Part shown: positions 39,176 through 47,476 of the stretch, piece after piece
How positions within the stretch are numbered: the first letter of the stretch is position 1
Layout: each line of letters starts with the position of its first letter
NCBI GenBank assembly: GCA_016704445.1
Contig: JADJAE010000015.1
Coordinates: forward strand, 62,001-126,000
Source of the DNA: Deltaproteobacteria bacterium
GTDB taxonomy: Bacteria; Myxococcota_A; Polyangia; Polyangiales; Ga0077539
Reading direction: 5' to 3'
DNA length: 64,000 bases
Made by a program: the position numbers and the translations under genes
Notes under the pieces: model-generated
The model's input: only the letters and a program-made list of their open reading frames with translations
The model's database searches: none
What the model was told of the DNA's origin: nothing

Positions 39176-40708
39176 CTGCGGGTACACGCCTTCGCGCTGG
39201 CGGCGACCGCCGCGGTGCTGGCGCCGTCCGCTGCGGAGGCGCAGGTGGTCTCGCGCCTCTCGCTGCGCGGCGAGCTCGGCTCGGGGCTGATGATCTCGAG
39301 CCTGCAGCGCTCGGCGCTCGCGCTCGACTCGGCGCACGTCCAGGCGACCGGGCGCATCGGGTTCAACGTCGTCGACTGGCTCTCGATCCAGCTCTCGGTG
39401 AACAACGGGTTCTTCCTCGCGGGGCAGGACCAGGCGACCGGGCGCACGCTCGCGCTCCAGGGCGGCCTCCGGATCGAGCCGATGATCGGCACCGTCGGGC
39501 GGCTGTGGGCGGACGTGAACGGCGGCTACGTCGCGACGGGGACGCAGCGACGCCCGGGCCTCGACGTGGGCCTCGGGTTCGAGTTTCAGGCGGCGCGCTG
39601 GCTCGGGATCGGGCCCTACGCGCGCTATCATCTGGTGTTTCACGACAGCGCGGTGAACGCCCCGAGCGAGGCGGCGTACGTCGCCTTCGGGCTCTCGTTC
39701 ACCCTGCGCGTGCCGGAGGATGAGCCGATCCTCGACCGCGACCGCGACGGCGTGCTCGACCCCGACGACCAGTGCGTGGACGTCCCGCAGGGCGCCACCC
39801 CGGACCCCGCGCGTCGCGGCTGTCCGCGGCCGGACCGCGACGGCGACGGGGTCTTCGACAACGAGGACCAGTGCGTGGACGTCCCGCAGGGCGCCACCCC
39901 GGACCCCGCGCGCCGCGGATGCCCGCGCCCCGACGCCGACGGCGACGGGGTCTTCGACAACGAAGACCGCTGCGTCACCACGCCGATGGGCGCGAACCCC
40001 GACCCCGATCCCGCGCGTCGCGGCTGCCCCGACGGCGACGACGACAACGACGGCGTGCTCAACAGCCGCGACCTGTGCCGCACCGAGCACCAGACCTCCA
40101 ACCCCGACCCCAACCGCCTGGGCTGCCCCGAGCGCGACACCGACGGAGACCGCATCCCCGACCGCCTCGACCGCTGCCCGAGCGAGCCCGGGATGCCGAA
40201 CACCGAGAACCCCGCGCGGCACGGCTGCCCGGGCCTCGTGGTGCTCACCAACCGGGTCATCCGCATCACGCAGCCGGTGTACTTCGCGACCGCAGCGGAC
40301 GCGATCCTCCCGACCTCGTTCCCAGTGCTGGAGGCCGTTCGCATGACGCTCCAGGCGACGCCCGATCTGCGCCGGGTGTCCATCGAGGGCCACACCGACG
40401 ACGCGAACGACGACGCGTCGAACCTCGACCTCTCGAACCGCCGCGCCGCGAGCGTGATGCGCTACCTGGTCGAGCACGGCATCGACGCCGGGCGCCTCGA
40501 GGCGCATGGCTTCGGCGAGGCCCGCCCGATCCAGCCGATCACGGATTCGCGCGGCCGTGCGCTGCGCCGCCGCGCCCTGGATGCTGCCCGCCAGGCCAAC
40601 CGCCGCGTGGAGTTCCGCATCGTGGACCCTGCGCCTCCCGCGGACCAGGCGCCGAGCACGCCGCCCGCGCCGCCTCCTCCCTCGCCGCGCCGCCGCCGCC
40701 ACCACTGA
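39176..40708 (+). CDS. OmpA-family outer-membrane protein with thrombospondin type-3 repeats
   Basis: An N-terminal barrel-like region (about 25-180) is followed by Asp-rich calcium-binding TSP3 repeats ('DRDRDGVLDPDDQCVDVP', 'DRDGDGVFDNEDQC', 'DADGDGVFDNEDRC', 'DTDGDRIPDRLDRCP') and a C-terminal OmpA domain ('SIEGHTDDANDDASNLDLS', 'RAASVMRYLVEHG', 'EAHGFGEARP') that binds peptidoglycan. The start is uncertain. GTG 39215 would cut the signal peptide short, whereas CTG 39176, nine bases after GAGGGG, gives a complete one ('RVHAFALAATAAVLAPSAAEA-QVV'). No ATG or GTG exists upstream before a TGA at 39140. A mutated start or an indel is possible. It anchors the outer membrane to the cell wall. 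Confidence 0.85.
   Translation: MRVHAFALAATAAVLAPSAAEAQVVSRLSLRGELGSGLMISSLQRSALALDSAHVQATGRIGFNVVDWLSIQLSVNNGFFLAGQDQATGRTLALQGGLRIEPMIGTVGRLWADVNGGYVATGTQRRPGLDVGLGFEFQAARWLGIGPYARYHLVFHDSAVNAPSEAAYVAFGLSFTLRVPEDEPILDRDRDGVLDPDDQCVDVPQGATPDPARRGCPRPDRDGDGVFDNEDQCVDVPQGATPDPARRGCPRPDADGDGVFDNEDRCVTTPMGANPDPDPARRGCPDGDDDNDGVLNSRDLCRTEHQTSNPDPNRLGCPERDTDGDRIPDRLDRCPSEPGMPNTENPARHGCPGLVVLTNRVIRITQPVYFATAADAILPTSFPVLEAVRMTLQATPDLRRVSIEGHTDDANDDASNLDLSNRRAASVMRYLVEHGIDAGRLEAHGFGEARPIQPITDSRGRALRRRALDAARQANRRVEFRIVDPAPPADQAPSTPPAPPPPSPRRRRHH
39767..39964. repeat. Two tandem 99-bp repeats encoding TSP3 units
   Basis: The segment starting GACCAGTGCGTGGACGTCCC at 39767 recurs nearly identically at 39866, a 99-bp (33-codon) period, within the OmpA/TSP3 gene. 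The near-identity points to a recent in-frame duplication of one TSP3 unit. Confidence 0.8.
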
Positions 40709-40754
40709 CAGGACGTACCCGGTGAAGCCCCTTCTTTCTCACGGAGCCCGACGC

Positions 40755-42170
40755 ATGGAATCCCTGCGGTACCGTATCGGATCACGAACCCTCTTCTCCG
40801 CGGCCGCGTGCGCCGTCCTGCTGCAGTCCGCGGGCTGTGACGTGGGTCGCAGCATCCTCGTTCCGATCAGCGACGCGAGCGTGGCGGACATCCCGACGAC
40901 GGACGTCCCAGCGACGGACGCGCCGCTCACCGACGTGACCGTGAGCGACGGCGGCATGGACGTCCCCGCGACGGACGTCCCCGCGACGGACGTCCCCGCG
41001 ACGGACGTCCCCGCGACGGACGTCCCCGCGACCAGCACGTGCAGCTCGGTGTTCGCGACGGGCTTCCCGATGTGCAGCGGGCAGCCGTCCTTCTGGCCGT
41101 GCATCACGGCGCTCAGGTCGCGGCTCGCGGGCGCCGAGCTCACGCGCTTCAACGCGCTCGCGACCTGCGTCGAGGCGGCCTGCGGGAGCAACGCGACGGA
41201 GATGTGCGCGACCACGCACTGCTACGAGGAGGTCACCTCGTGCCACCCGATCTGCGAGTTCGCCGCCTCGTGCGGCTTCTCTACGTGCACCGGCATGAGC
41301 TGCGCGGCGTCCTTCAACCGCTGCGGGATGCTCGTCTCCGGCACGGAGGCGACCCGCTTCGCGGCGGTGCGCACGTGCCTGGAGCGGGTCTGCGGGGCCA
41401 GCCTCGACCCCACCTGCGTCCAGTCGCCGAGCACCGAGGCCGCCTGCGCGGCGGAGATCTCGACCTGTGGCATGATGGCCATGCCCGGGGACGGCGGCGT
41501 GCCTCCAGCGGACGTGCCGCTCCCCAGCGACGCGCCCGCGATGTGCGCCGCGGGCCAGTCGCTGTGTGACAGCACCTGCGTGAGCCTCCAGACCAGCGCG
41601 GCGCACTGCGGCGTGTGCAACGCGGCCTGCCCGGCGATGACCGCGTGCGTGGGCGGCACCTGCGTCGGCACGGGCACCTGTTCGCCGCCGCAGACCCAGT
41701 GCGGCTCGTCGTGCGTGAGCCTCCAGACCAACGCCGCCCACTGCGGCTCCTGCAACCACGCTTGCACCACCGGGCAGACCTGCGTGAACGGGGCCTGCGT
41801 CGGCACCGGCGACCTCCGCTTCACCCTCACCTGGGACCGTCCCGGTGACGTGGACCTCCATGTCACGCCCCCGTGCGGGATGAACATCTTCTACCCGCAG
41901 GCGAACATGCTCATCTGCGGCGGCACCCTCGACCGCGACGACACGAGCGGGCTGGAACCCGAGAACGTCTTCTTCGGCGCCACCGCGCAGCGCGGCGAGT
42001 ACCTCCTCTGCGTGATCCCGTACCGGATCGACGCCCCGACGACGGCGACGCTGCGCGTCTTCGAGGGCGCCGTCCTGAGGCAGAGCTTCACGCGGATGTT
42101 CGCGTCCTCGATGATGGTCGACGAGTGCTCGCGCTCCTCACCCTACTTCGTCGGCGCGTACACGTACTGA
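40755..42170 (+). CDS. Cys-rich lipoprotein with DVPAT repeats
   Basis: Encodes 471 residues from ATG 40755. Signal peptide and lipobox 'LLQSAGC' are followed by an Asp/Thr/Pro/Ala linker with five perfect DVPAT units, then Cys-rich modules: two related stretches of about 90 residues with 'EACGSNATEMCATTHCYEEV'-type Cys patterns, and two copies of 'CVSLQT(S/N)AAHCG-CN-AC', a Stig1-like repeat common in Myxococcota. The C-terminal 110 residues ('LRFTLTWDRPGDVDLHVTPP') resemble YfaP-type beta domains. Surface-exposed protein of unknown function. It lies 46 bp after the OmpA/TSP3 gene and may share its transcript. Confidence 0.82.
   Translation: MESLRYRIGSRTLFSAAACAVLLQSAGCDVGRSILVPISDASVADIPTTDVPATDAPLTDVTVSDGGMDVPATDVPATDVPATDVPATDVPATSTCSSVFATGFPMCSGQPSFWPCITALRSRLAGAELTRFNALATCVEAACGSNATEMCATTHCYEEVTSCHPICEFAASCGFSTCTGMSCAASFNRCGMLVSGTEATRFAAVRTCLERVCGASLDPTCVQSPSTEAACAAEISTCGMMAMPGDGGVPPADVPLPSDAPAMCAAGQSLCDSTCVSLQTSAAHCGVCNAACPAMTACVGGTCVGTGTCSPPQTQCGSSCVSLQTNAAHCGSCNHACTTGQTCVNGACVGTGDLRFTLTWDRPGDVDLHVTPPCGMNIFYPQANMLICGGTLDRDDTSGLEPENVFFGATAQRGEYLLCVIPYRIDAPTTATLRVFEGAVLRQSFTRMFASSMMVDECSRSSPYFVGAYTY
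40959..41033. repeat. Five 15-bp tandem repeats in the lipoprotein gene
   Basis: GACGTCCCCGCGACG is repeated five times (the last base of unit five differs), encoding DVPAT x5 in the linker behind the lipidated Cys. A near-copy of the same motif upstream encodes DVPATDAPLTDV. Likely a slippage-prone, length-variable surface spacer. Confidence 0.9.
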
Positions 42171-42333
42171 GCGACGCCTCCCTCCCTCGCGCGCCGCCAC
42201 CCCCCGCCGCCACCCCGCCGCCAGTGGCGGCGGAGCCCACCACCTCTCCCCATCGCCCCGCAAACAAGCCTCTTTCGCGCACTCCCTCCGCTGGCACGCC
42301 CCGTGGTGAAGGCCCCCGGCGGAGGAACCGCCA

Positions 42334-43845
42334 TTGTTAGCCACCACGCACGCCAGCACGCTCATCGGCCTCGACTCGCACCCGGTGCAGGTCGAGGTCG
42401 ACATCGCCCGGGGACTGCCCGCCTTCGACCTCGTCGGGCTCGCCGAGGTGGCCGTGCGCGAGTCCCGCACCCGCGTCCGCGCCGCCATGGAGCAGGCGGG
42501 TTACCTCTTTCCGCTGCGGAGGGTGACGGTCAACCTCGCGCCCGCGGACGTGAAGAAGGCCGGGACGGGCTTCGACCTCGCCATCGCCGTCGCCACCCTC
42601 GCGGCCGCGGGAGAGTGCCCCGCCGTCGGGCTCGATAGCTGGCTGATGCTCGGGGAGCTGTCCCTCACCGGCAGCGTGCGCCCGGTGCGGGGAATACTCC
42701 CCCAGGTACTCGCGGCGAGGGACCGGGGGATGCGGGGGGCGATCGTTCCGCTGGAGAACGGGGCCGAGGCGGCGGTGGTGGAGGGCATCGAGGTGCGCGG
42801 CGCGGAGACCCTCCGAGGGGTGTGCGAGTTTCTCTGCGGCCGGGAAGAACTCCCCCTCATCGACCGCACCCGCGTGGTGGACTTCGCGACGGGCGACGCC
42901 CTGGAGGTGCTCGACCTGCTGGACGTCCGAGGGCAGTCGCACGCCAAGCGAGCCCTGGAGATCGCCGCGGCGGGAGGGCACAACGTGCTGCTGATGGGTC
43001 CGCCCGGAGGGGGGAAGACCATGCTGGCGAGGGCGCTCCCGGCGCTGCTGCCGCCGCTCACCTTCCAAAAGGCGATGGAGGTGACCGCCGTGCACTCCGT
43101 CGCCGGAACGCTGCGCCCCGGGGTGTCCCTCCTGAGGGACCGGCCCTTCCGAGCGCCGCACCACACGGCCAGCGCGGCGGGGCTCGCGGGCGGGGGCGAT
43201 CCTCCGAGGCCGGGGGAGATCGCGCTCGCGCACAACGGGGTGCTCTTCCTCGACGAGCTGCCGGAGTTTCCGAGGGAGAGCCTGGAGGCCCTGCGAGAGC
43301 CGCTGGAGGAGGGGCACATCACCATCGTGAGGGCGCGCTCGCGGGCGAGGTATCCCGCGAGGTTCACCCTGGTGGCGGCGATGAACCCCTGCCCCTGCGG
43401 TTACGCGGGCGACCCGTCGGACCGCTGCGACTGCTCCGAGGAGCGGGTGAAGCGCTACCGGGGACGGGTGTCGGGCCCGCTGATGGACCGCATCGACCTG
43501 CTGGTTCCGCTGCCTCCGGTGCGGGCGGCGCAGCTGACCGAAGGGGCGGCGGGGCCGTCGAGCGCGGAAGTCAGGGAGCGCGTGGCGAGCGCGAGGTTGG
43601 TGGCGGTGGCGCGGAGCGGCGACTGCAACGCGAGGCTCAACGTGCGGCAGCTACGGGAGGTGGCGGCGCTCGACGCGACGAGCACGAGGCTGCTCACCGA
43701 CGCGAGCGACCGGCTGGGGCTGAGCGCGAGGGCGATCCATCGGGTGATGAAGCTGGCGAGGACCATCGCCGACCTCGACGGGAGCGAAGGCGTGGCGGGG
43801 CACCACCTCGCGGAGGCCATCGGGTATCGGGTGACCGGGGGGTGA
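42334..43845 (+). CDS. comM: YifB/ComM-family Mg-chelatase-like AAA+ ATPase
   Basis: Encodes 503 residues from TTG 42334, nine bases after GGAGGAA. An N-terminal Lon-like domain ('VEVDIARGLPAFDLVGLAE', 'VTVNLAPADVKKAGTGFDLA') precedes an AAA+ core with Walker A 'GPPGGGKTMLARALP' (about 223-231), 'FRAPHHTASAAGLAGGG', Walker B 'GVLFLDELPEF', and the zinc-like 'PCPCGYAGDPSDRCDC' motif. In naturally transformable bacteria ComM is a helicase that drives branch migration of integrating DNA; the family is also found in bacteria not known to be competent. It stands alone here. Confidence 0.95.
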   Translation: MLATTHASTLIGLDSHPVQVEVDIARGLPAFDLVGLAEVAVRESRTRVRAAMEQAGYLFPLRRVTVNLAPADVKKAGTGFDLAIAVATLAAAGECPAVGLDSWLMLGELSLTGSVRPVRGILPQVLAARDRGMRGAIVPLENGAEAAVVEGIEVRGAETLRGVCEFLCGREELPLIDRTRVVDFATGDALEVLDLLDVRGQSHAKRALEIAAAGGHNVLLMGPPGGGKTMLARALPALLPPLTFQKAMEVTAVHSVAGTLRPGVSLLRDRPFRAPHHTASAAGLAGGGDPPRPGEIALAHNGVLFLDELPEFPRESLEALREPLEEGHITIVRARSRARYPARFTLVAAMNPCPCGYAGDPSDRCDCSEERVKRYRGRVSGPLMDRIDLLVPLPPVRAAQLTEGAAGPSSAEVRERVASARLVAVARSGDCNARLNVRQLREVAALDATSTRLLTDASDRLGLSARAIHRVMKLARTIADLDGSEGVAGHHLAEAIGYRVTGG

Positions 43846-43859
43846 GAGGCGAGCGCCGG

Positions 43860-44144
43860 TCACTCCCGAGAGGGCTTCGTCGACTCTTCGATCACCGCGG
43901 TGAGCACCTCGCCGACGGCGCGGTTCACCTGCCGGATGCTGCCGTACACGCCGGTGAGCACCGCGCCGTGGACGTCGCGCGCCACCTTCGCGACCCCCGC
44001 CACCGGGGGGATGGCCTCCAGCACCGCGAAGGTGCGATCGGCGGTCGTCCGGTGCACCCGCTCCACGGCGGTCGAGCCGTGCTCCACCACGTCTTGAAGC
44101 AGCGCGCGCAGCCCCTGGAGGCGCCTCTTGTCCGTCGGGCTCAT
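43860..44144 (-). CDS. Small helical protein translationally coupled to a hydrolase
   Basis: Encodes 94 residues from ATG 44144, overlapping the hydrolase stop by 4 bp (ATGA). It is amphipathic and helical ('LRALLQDVVEHGSTAVERVH', 'AVLTGVYGSIRQVNRAVGEV'), with no signal peptide. The composition is phasin-like, but with no polyester synthase nearby that is only a suggestion. It probably acts with the hydrolase. Confidence 0.72.
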   Translation of the reverse strand: MSPTDKRRLQGLRALLQDVVEHGSTAVERVHRTTADRTFAVLEAIPPVAGVAKVARDVHGAVLTGVYGSIRQVNRAVGEVLTAVIEESTKPSRE

Positions 44145-45082
44145 CGTGCCTCGCACCACTCGCGCATCTGCGCGTAGACGTCCATCGAGCGGGGGATCGC
44201 CGCGTGGCTCAGCCCCGGAAACACCCGCACCCTCGACGGGTCGAGCCCCTCGCCGAGGGAGCGCCAGCCCGTGGCGCTCGACACCGGGACCACCGCGTCG
44301 CCGAAGAGCGCGCGCACCCAGCGGTCTTCGGACAGCGAGCCCGCCACCAGGTGGTGCGTGATGCCCGGGAGCAACGGCACCGGGTGCTGCGGGTCGCGCA
44401 GCCTCACCCGGAGCGTGCGGCGGGCGCGGTCTTCGTGGCGGAGGTCGGCGTCACCGAGGTCCTTCAGGCCGTCGCTGCGGAGGTCGGCGACCTCGGCGAT
44501 GAGACGGGTGTACGGGTCGGGGATCGCCTTGAGCACCGCGCTCACGATGCGCCCGACGCGCTCCATGGGGGCGCCGCGGTGGGGCGTCCCGACGTAGAGC
44601 GCCCGGCGGACGAGCGGCAGCCACGGGGCGGCGGAGAGCGCGGCGGCGTGCGTGGCAGCGCGCACCACCAGGCCGCCCATGCTGTACCCCAGCAGGACGA
44701 TCTCCTCGATGGGCACCGGGTACTCCGACACCAGCGTGGTGAGCAGCGCCGAGAGCGCGGCGCCGTTGTCCGCGATGGGCAGGCCCGAGTTGTAGCGGAC
44801 GTAGAGGGGAGTGAGCCCGAGGTCGGCGCGGAAGAGCGCCCCGTAGTCGCGGCCGTCGGGCATCGCGAAGATGGTCTCGGTGTTCATGAGCCCGTGGACG
44901 AGCACCACGACCCGCGCCGTCGCGTCGGGGTAGGCGGCGGAGAGCGCGGCGGCGGTGGGAGCGACGGGCTCGCCGTGGAGGTAGAGGTCCATCGGCAGCG
45001 CGAGGCCGTTGTCGGTGCGGACGAGGTAGTCGCCGACCGCCCCGTTGAGGACGGCCAGCGCGAGGTCGAGCTTCTGTCCCAT
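44141..45082 (-). CDS. Alpha/beta hydrolase (lipase/esterase-like)
   Basis: Encodes 313 residues. The fold signature is clear: 'VVVLVHGLMNTETIF' (oxyanion-hole HG), nucleophile elbow 'LLGYSMGGLVVRAA' (GxSxG), an Asp in 'LFGDAVVPVSSA', and a His in 'FPGLSHAAIPRS'. The closest general type is the PGAP1/triacylglycerol-lipase-like group acting on lipids or lipid-linked esters. No export signal is evident, so it is probably cytoplasmic. It is followed by, and coupled to, a 94-residue helical protein. Its promoter must lie in the 40 bp before the inverted-repeat element or within that element. Confidence 0.88.
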   Translation of the reverse strand: MGQKLDLALAVLNGAVGDYLVRTDNGLALPMDLYLHGEPVAPTAAALSAAYPDATARVVVLVHGLMNTETIFAMPDGRDYGALFRADLGLTPLYVRYNSGLPIADNGAALSALLTTLVSEYPVPIEEIVLLGYSMGGLVVRAATHAAALSAAPWLPLVRRALYVGTPHRGAPMERVGRIVSAVLKAIPDPYTRLIAEVADLRSDGLKDLGDADLRHEDRARRTLRVRLRDPQHPVPLLPGITHHLVAGSLSEDRWVRALFGDAVVPVSSATGWRSLGEGLDPSRVRVFPGLSHAAIPRSMDVYAQMREWCEAR

Positions 45083-45122
45083 CGTAGGGACAGTGCTCTA
45101 GCACCATCAGGGGGGTGCGGAG

Positions 45123-45450
45123 CTCATCGTTGCCCTCATCGAGCGCAGGCCGCTTCCAGGCTGGGGTTCCGCGCGTTGGCGCGTCACCCCAGGCAATAAC
45201 AGGATGGCCGCCCCGGACAGGGTCCGGGGCACCGAACGGGCATCGCGTGATACGCCGGAGGCGCCGCGCCGGCGTCCGGCTGGCTCCCTCGGTTCGCTCG
45301 ACAGCGGACCCGGCAACCTGCGCACAGAGACGGCCGTTCGGAGCCCCGGGCCGATGCCCGGGCGGCCATCCTGTTATTGCCTGGGGTGACGCGCCAACGC
45401 GCGGAACCCCAGCCTGGAAGCGGCCTGCGCTCGATGAGGGTAACGATGAG
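45123..45450. mobile_element. 328-bp nested inverted-repeat element (MITE-like)
   Basis: Two 91-bp arms (45123-45213 and 45360-45450) are reverse complements with one mismatch. The 146-bp centre holds further palindromes: a small hairpin CCGGAC/GTCCGG at 45213-45227, a 14-base inner stem (45226-45239 with 45334-45347, 13 pairs), and a second small hairpin CCGGG/CCCGG at 45346-45361. The predicted fold is a long stem topped by a cross, in DNA or RNA. GTGCGG flanks the element on both sides (45115-45120 and 45451-45456), a possible target duplication. There is no transposase and no convincing ORF inside. This fills the only gene-free stretch over 300 bp (45083-45485). Confidence 0.7.
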
Positions 45451-45485
45451 GTGCGGCGGAGGGGGGGTCTCAGTCGGAGTGAGGC

Positions 45486-46358
45486 TCAGCCCTGCTTCGG
45501 AGCGCGGAGCACCACGTCCTCGCCGTGCACGCCGCGCAGCAGGTCGAGGTCCTTGTTGGTGCCGAGGAGGAGGTCGATGTTCTTCGCGGTGAGGCTGTCG
45601 AAGATGGCCGCGCCGTGCTCGTCGGGAACGAGCTCCTTGTACATGCGCGAGAGGGCCTCGAAGTCCTTGATGAAGCACGCGCCGCCGGCGCCGCGGCCCG
45701 ACTTGTGGACCGGGTTCATGTACGTCGGGCCGTTGTCAGGGTCGGCCGACATCGCCTGGCGGATGACGTCCCAGTTGACGTCGTGCTTGGCGACGAGGTC
45801 GTAGAAGAGGTTGATGAACACCACGCGCACGAAGCCGAGCGCGTTGCGCCCGTACTTGATGAACTCCGCCTCGCGCGACGAGCACACGACGGAGTAGTTG
45901 GCCTTGGGGAGCACCTTGAGCACCTCCTCGGCCGCGGCGTGGTACTCGGCGTTGTTCACCGGGATGCCCACGATGTTGCGCGTGGGGTTCTCCGCGTCGT
46001 GCTTCGCCGTCGCCACCGACAGGAACTCCGGCGAGTGCATCACCTTCACGTCGGGGTACTGCCGCTGGATCGACTCGGTCGTGCCCGGGAGCAGCGTCGA
46101 CTTGATGACCACCGTCTTGCCCTTGCCGACCAGCCCGATGGTGCCGCGCACGATGCTGTCGTCGAAGCCCTCCGGGGTGGTGGGCGTCGGCACCGCCACG
46201 AAGACGATGTCGCACTCCTTGATGAGCCCGGCGTTGCCCGTGTAGGGCTCCTCCTTGGCGAAGCGGGCCACCTGGTACCCGCGGCGCTCGAAGTCGTCCG
46301 CGTAGGTCTTGCCGATCCAACCCTGGCCGATGAATCCGATGGTCTTCTGCGTAGTCAT
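45486..46358 (-). CDS. Short-form UDP-glucose/GDP-mannose dehydrogenase family protein
   Basis: Encodes 290 residues from ATG 46358; upstream in-frame sequence is not protein-like. It has the N-terminal Rossmann domain ('IGFIGQGWIGKTYADDFERR', 'VFVAVPTPTTPEG', 'VIKSTLLPGT', 'HSPEFL') and the central domain with the catalytic Cys in 'GAGGACFIKDFEAL'. The C-terminal nucleotide-sugar-binding domain of the usual 430-residue enzyme is absent; the protein ends 'VHGEDVVLRAPKQG'. Similar short forms are known, including in phages. It would oxidise a sugar nucleotide to the uronic acid for capsule or exopolysaccharide, if active. No other sugar-nucleotide gene is adjacent. Confidence 0.87.
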   Translation of the reverse strand: MTTQKTIGFIGQGWIGKTYADDFERRGYQVARFAKEEPYTGNAGLIKECDIVFVAVPTPTTPEGFDDSIVRGTIGLVGKGKTVVIKSTLLPGTTESIQRQYPDVKVMHSPEFLSVATAKHDAENPTRNIVGIPVNNAEYHAAAEEVLKVLPKANYSVVCSSREAEFIKYGRNALGFVRVVFINLFYDLVAKHDVNWDVIRQAMSADPDNGPTYMNPVHKSGRGAGGACFIKDFEALSRMYKELVPDEHGAAIFDSLTAKNIDLLLGTNKDLDLLRGVHGEDVVLRAPKQG

Positions 46359-46474
46359 GGTGCGCGCGTACCTGTCCTGATGGTGTCTGGCGGGCGTTTC
46401 GTCAGAACGTTGCTGGTTCGACGGGAGGTGTATCCGATGTTCGGCCCGCGCGCAGCACCCCCCGAGGGAGGGCC

Positions 46475-46978
46475 TCAGTTGGCGACTTCGAGGTCCGCGG
46501 CGAGCGCGCGGTAGAAGTCGTCGCTGACCAGGTAGTAGGCCCACAGCCGCTCTACCGGCTGGATTCCCCGACGCTCCTGGAAGAGAGCCAGGTCATCGAG
46601 CTCGCCCGTGTACCACTCCCAGAGGAAGCGGGCGCGCAGCACGTCGAGCCGGGCCGCGCGAAGTCGGGAGATCACCTCCTCGACCTCGAACTCGTCGTAC
46701 TCGTCGATCAGCCCCTGGGCCTCGTCGATGAGCTCGCCGATGTACGCGAAGCCCGCCGGCGTGATCTGGTAGCGCTGCTGCTTCTTGTCGGGCTGGATGT
46801 AGCCGGCCATGAAGAGGGCCTCGACCACGTCGTCGAGGGGCGAGAGCTCGCCGGGCATCACGAAGGGGACGACCATGCCGCCGTCCTCGGGCTTCAGGTC
46901 CATCTTCTTGAGCAGCCAGATGCCCGCGTAGTCGAGCATCTGCTCCCGGCTGAGCGGGGGGGCTTTTTCATCGGACAC
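46475..46978 (-). CDS. Hypothetical protein, third gene of a three-gene lipoprotein unit
   Basis: Encodes 167 residues. 'SREQMLDYAGIWLLKKMDLK' and 'LDDVVEALFMAGYIQPDKKQ' with 'YQITPAGFAYIGELIDEAQ' have the look of a winged-helix domain, followed by acidic helices ('EYDEFEVEEVISRLRAARLD'). It lacks export signals. It lies 3 bp after the preceding gene, so it is surely co-transcribed with it. No family recognised. Confidence 0.72.
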   Translation of the reverse strand: MSDEKAPPLSREQMLDYAGIWLLKKMDLKPEDGGMVVPFVMPGELSPLDDVVEALFMAGYIQPDKKQQRYQITPAGFAYIGELIDEAQGLIDEYDEFEVEEVISRLRAARLDVLRARFLWEWYTGELDDLALFQERRGIQPVERLWAYYLVSDDFYRALAADLEVAN

Positions 46979-46981
46979 GGT

Positions 46982-47470
46982 TCACCTCGCGATGTGCCAC
47001 GACTCGGCCGCGAGCCGTACGCCGTGGTGAAACCAGGACTCGACGTCGCCCGTCGCATAGTAGAGCGGCGTCGCGGGATCGACGCCCGAGGGCCTCGGCA
47101 GCGTCGCCCGGTGCGGGTTGCAGAGCGCCAGCACGACGGCTCTCTCGTCGCCGCGCAGCTTCGGCAGCCAGACACCGAGGAAGGTCGAGAGCATCACGCT
47201 CACCGAGAGCTCGGGGGCGACCTCGTCGAGCACGAACTCCAGCTCGATGTCGTCGGGGAGCGCCTCGCCAGGGTCGGTGCAGTGCAGCGCCAGCACGAGC
47301 GCGTCGCGCACCACGACCGACCCATCGCGCCCGGCGAGCGTGAGGGCCTCGACACGGCTGTGGCCGAAGCCGGTGTAGTCGTCGTCGGGCGCGTCGCGGT
47401 CCTCGTCGAGGCGCAGCATCTCCAGAGGCGGACGCCTCCGGAAGGGGAGCTGTGCGATCGAGAGGACCAT
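46982..47470 (-). CDS. Hypothetical protein, second gene of a three-gene lipoprotein unit
   Basis: Encodes 162 residues, soluble and mixed alpha/beta ('ALVLALHCTDPGEALPDDIE', 'VMLSTFLGVWLPKLRGDE', 'TPLYYATGDVESWFHHGVRL'), with no signal peptide. The Trp/His-rich C-terminus is distinctive. I do not recognise the family. It lies 6 bp after the lipoprotein and 3 bp before the next gene. Confidence 0.72.
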   Translation of the reverse strand: MVLSIAQLPFRRRPPLEMLRLDEDRDAPDDDYTGFGHSRVEALTLAGRDGSVVVRDALVLALHCTDPGEALPDDIELEFVLDEVAPELSVSVMLSTFLGVWLPKLRGDERAVVLALCNPHRATLPRPSGVDPATPLYYATGDVESWFHHGVRLAAESWHIAR

Positions 47471-47476
47471 CGGGTG

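Noticed and set aside
40959..41033. Short tandem repeats that could suggest a CRISPR array
   Set aside because: Units are 15 bp, contiguous without spacers, in frame, and encode DVPAT in a lipoprotein. No cas gene is present.
45184..45678. Small open frames within the inverted-repeat element (both ending in 'GRPSCYCLG')
   Set aside because: They end alike only because the two arms are reverse complements. No ribosome-binding site, Pro/Arg-rich composition.
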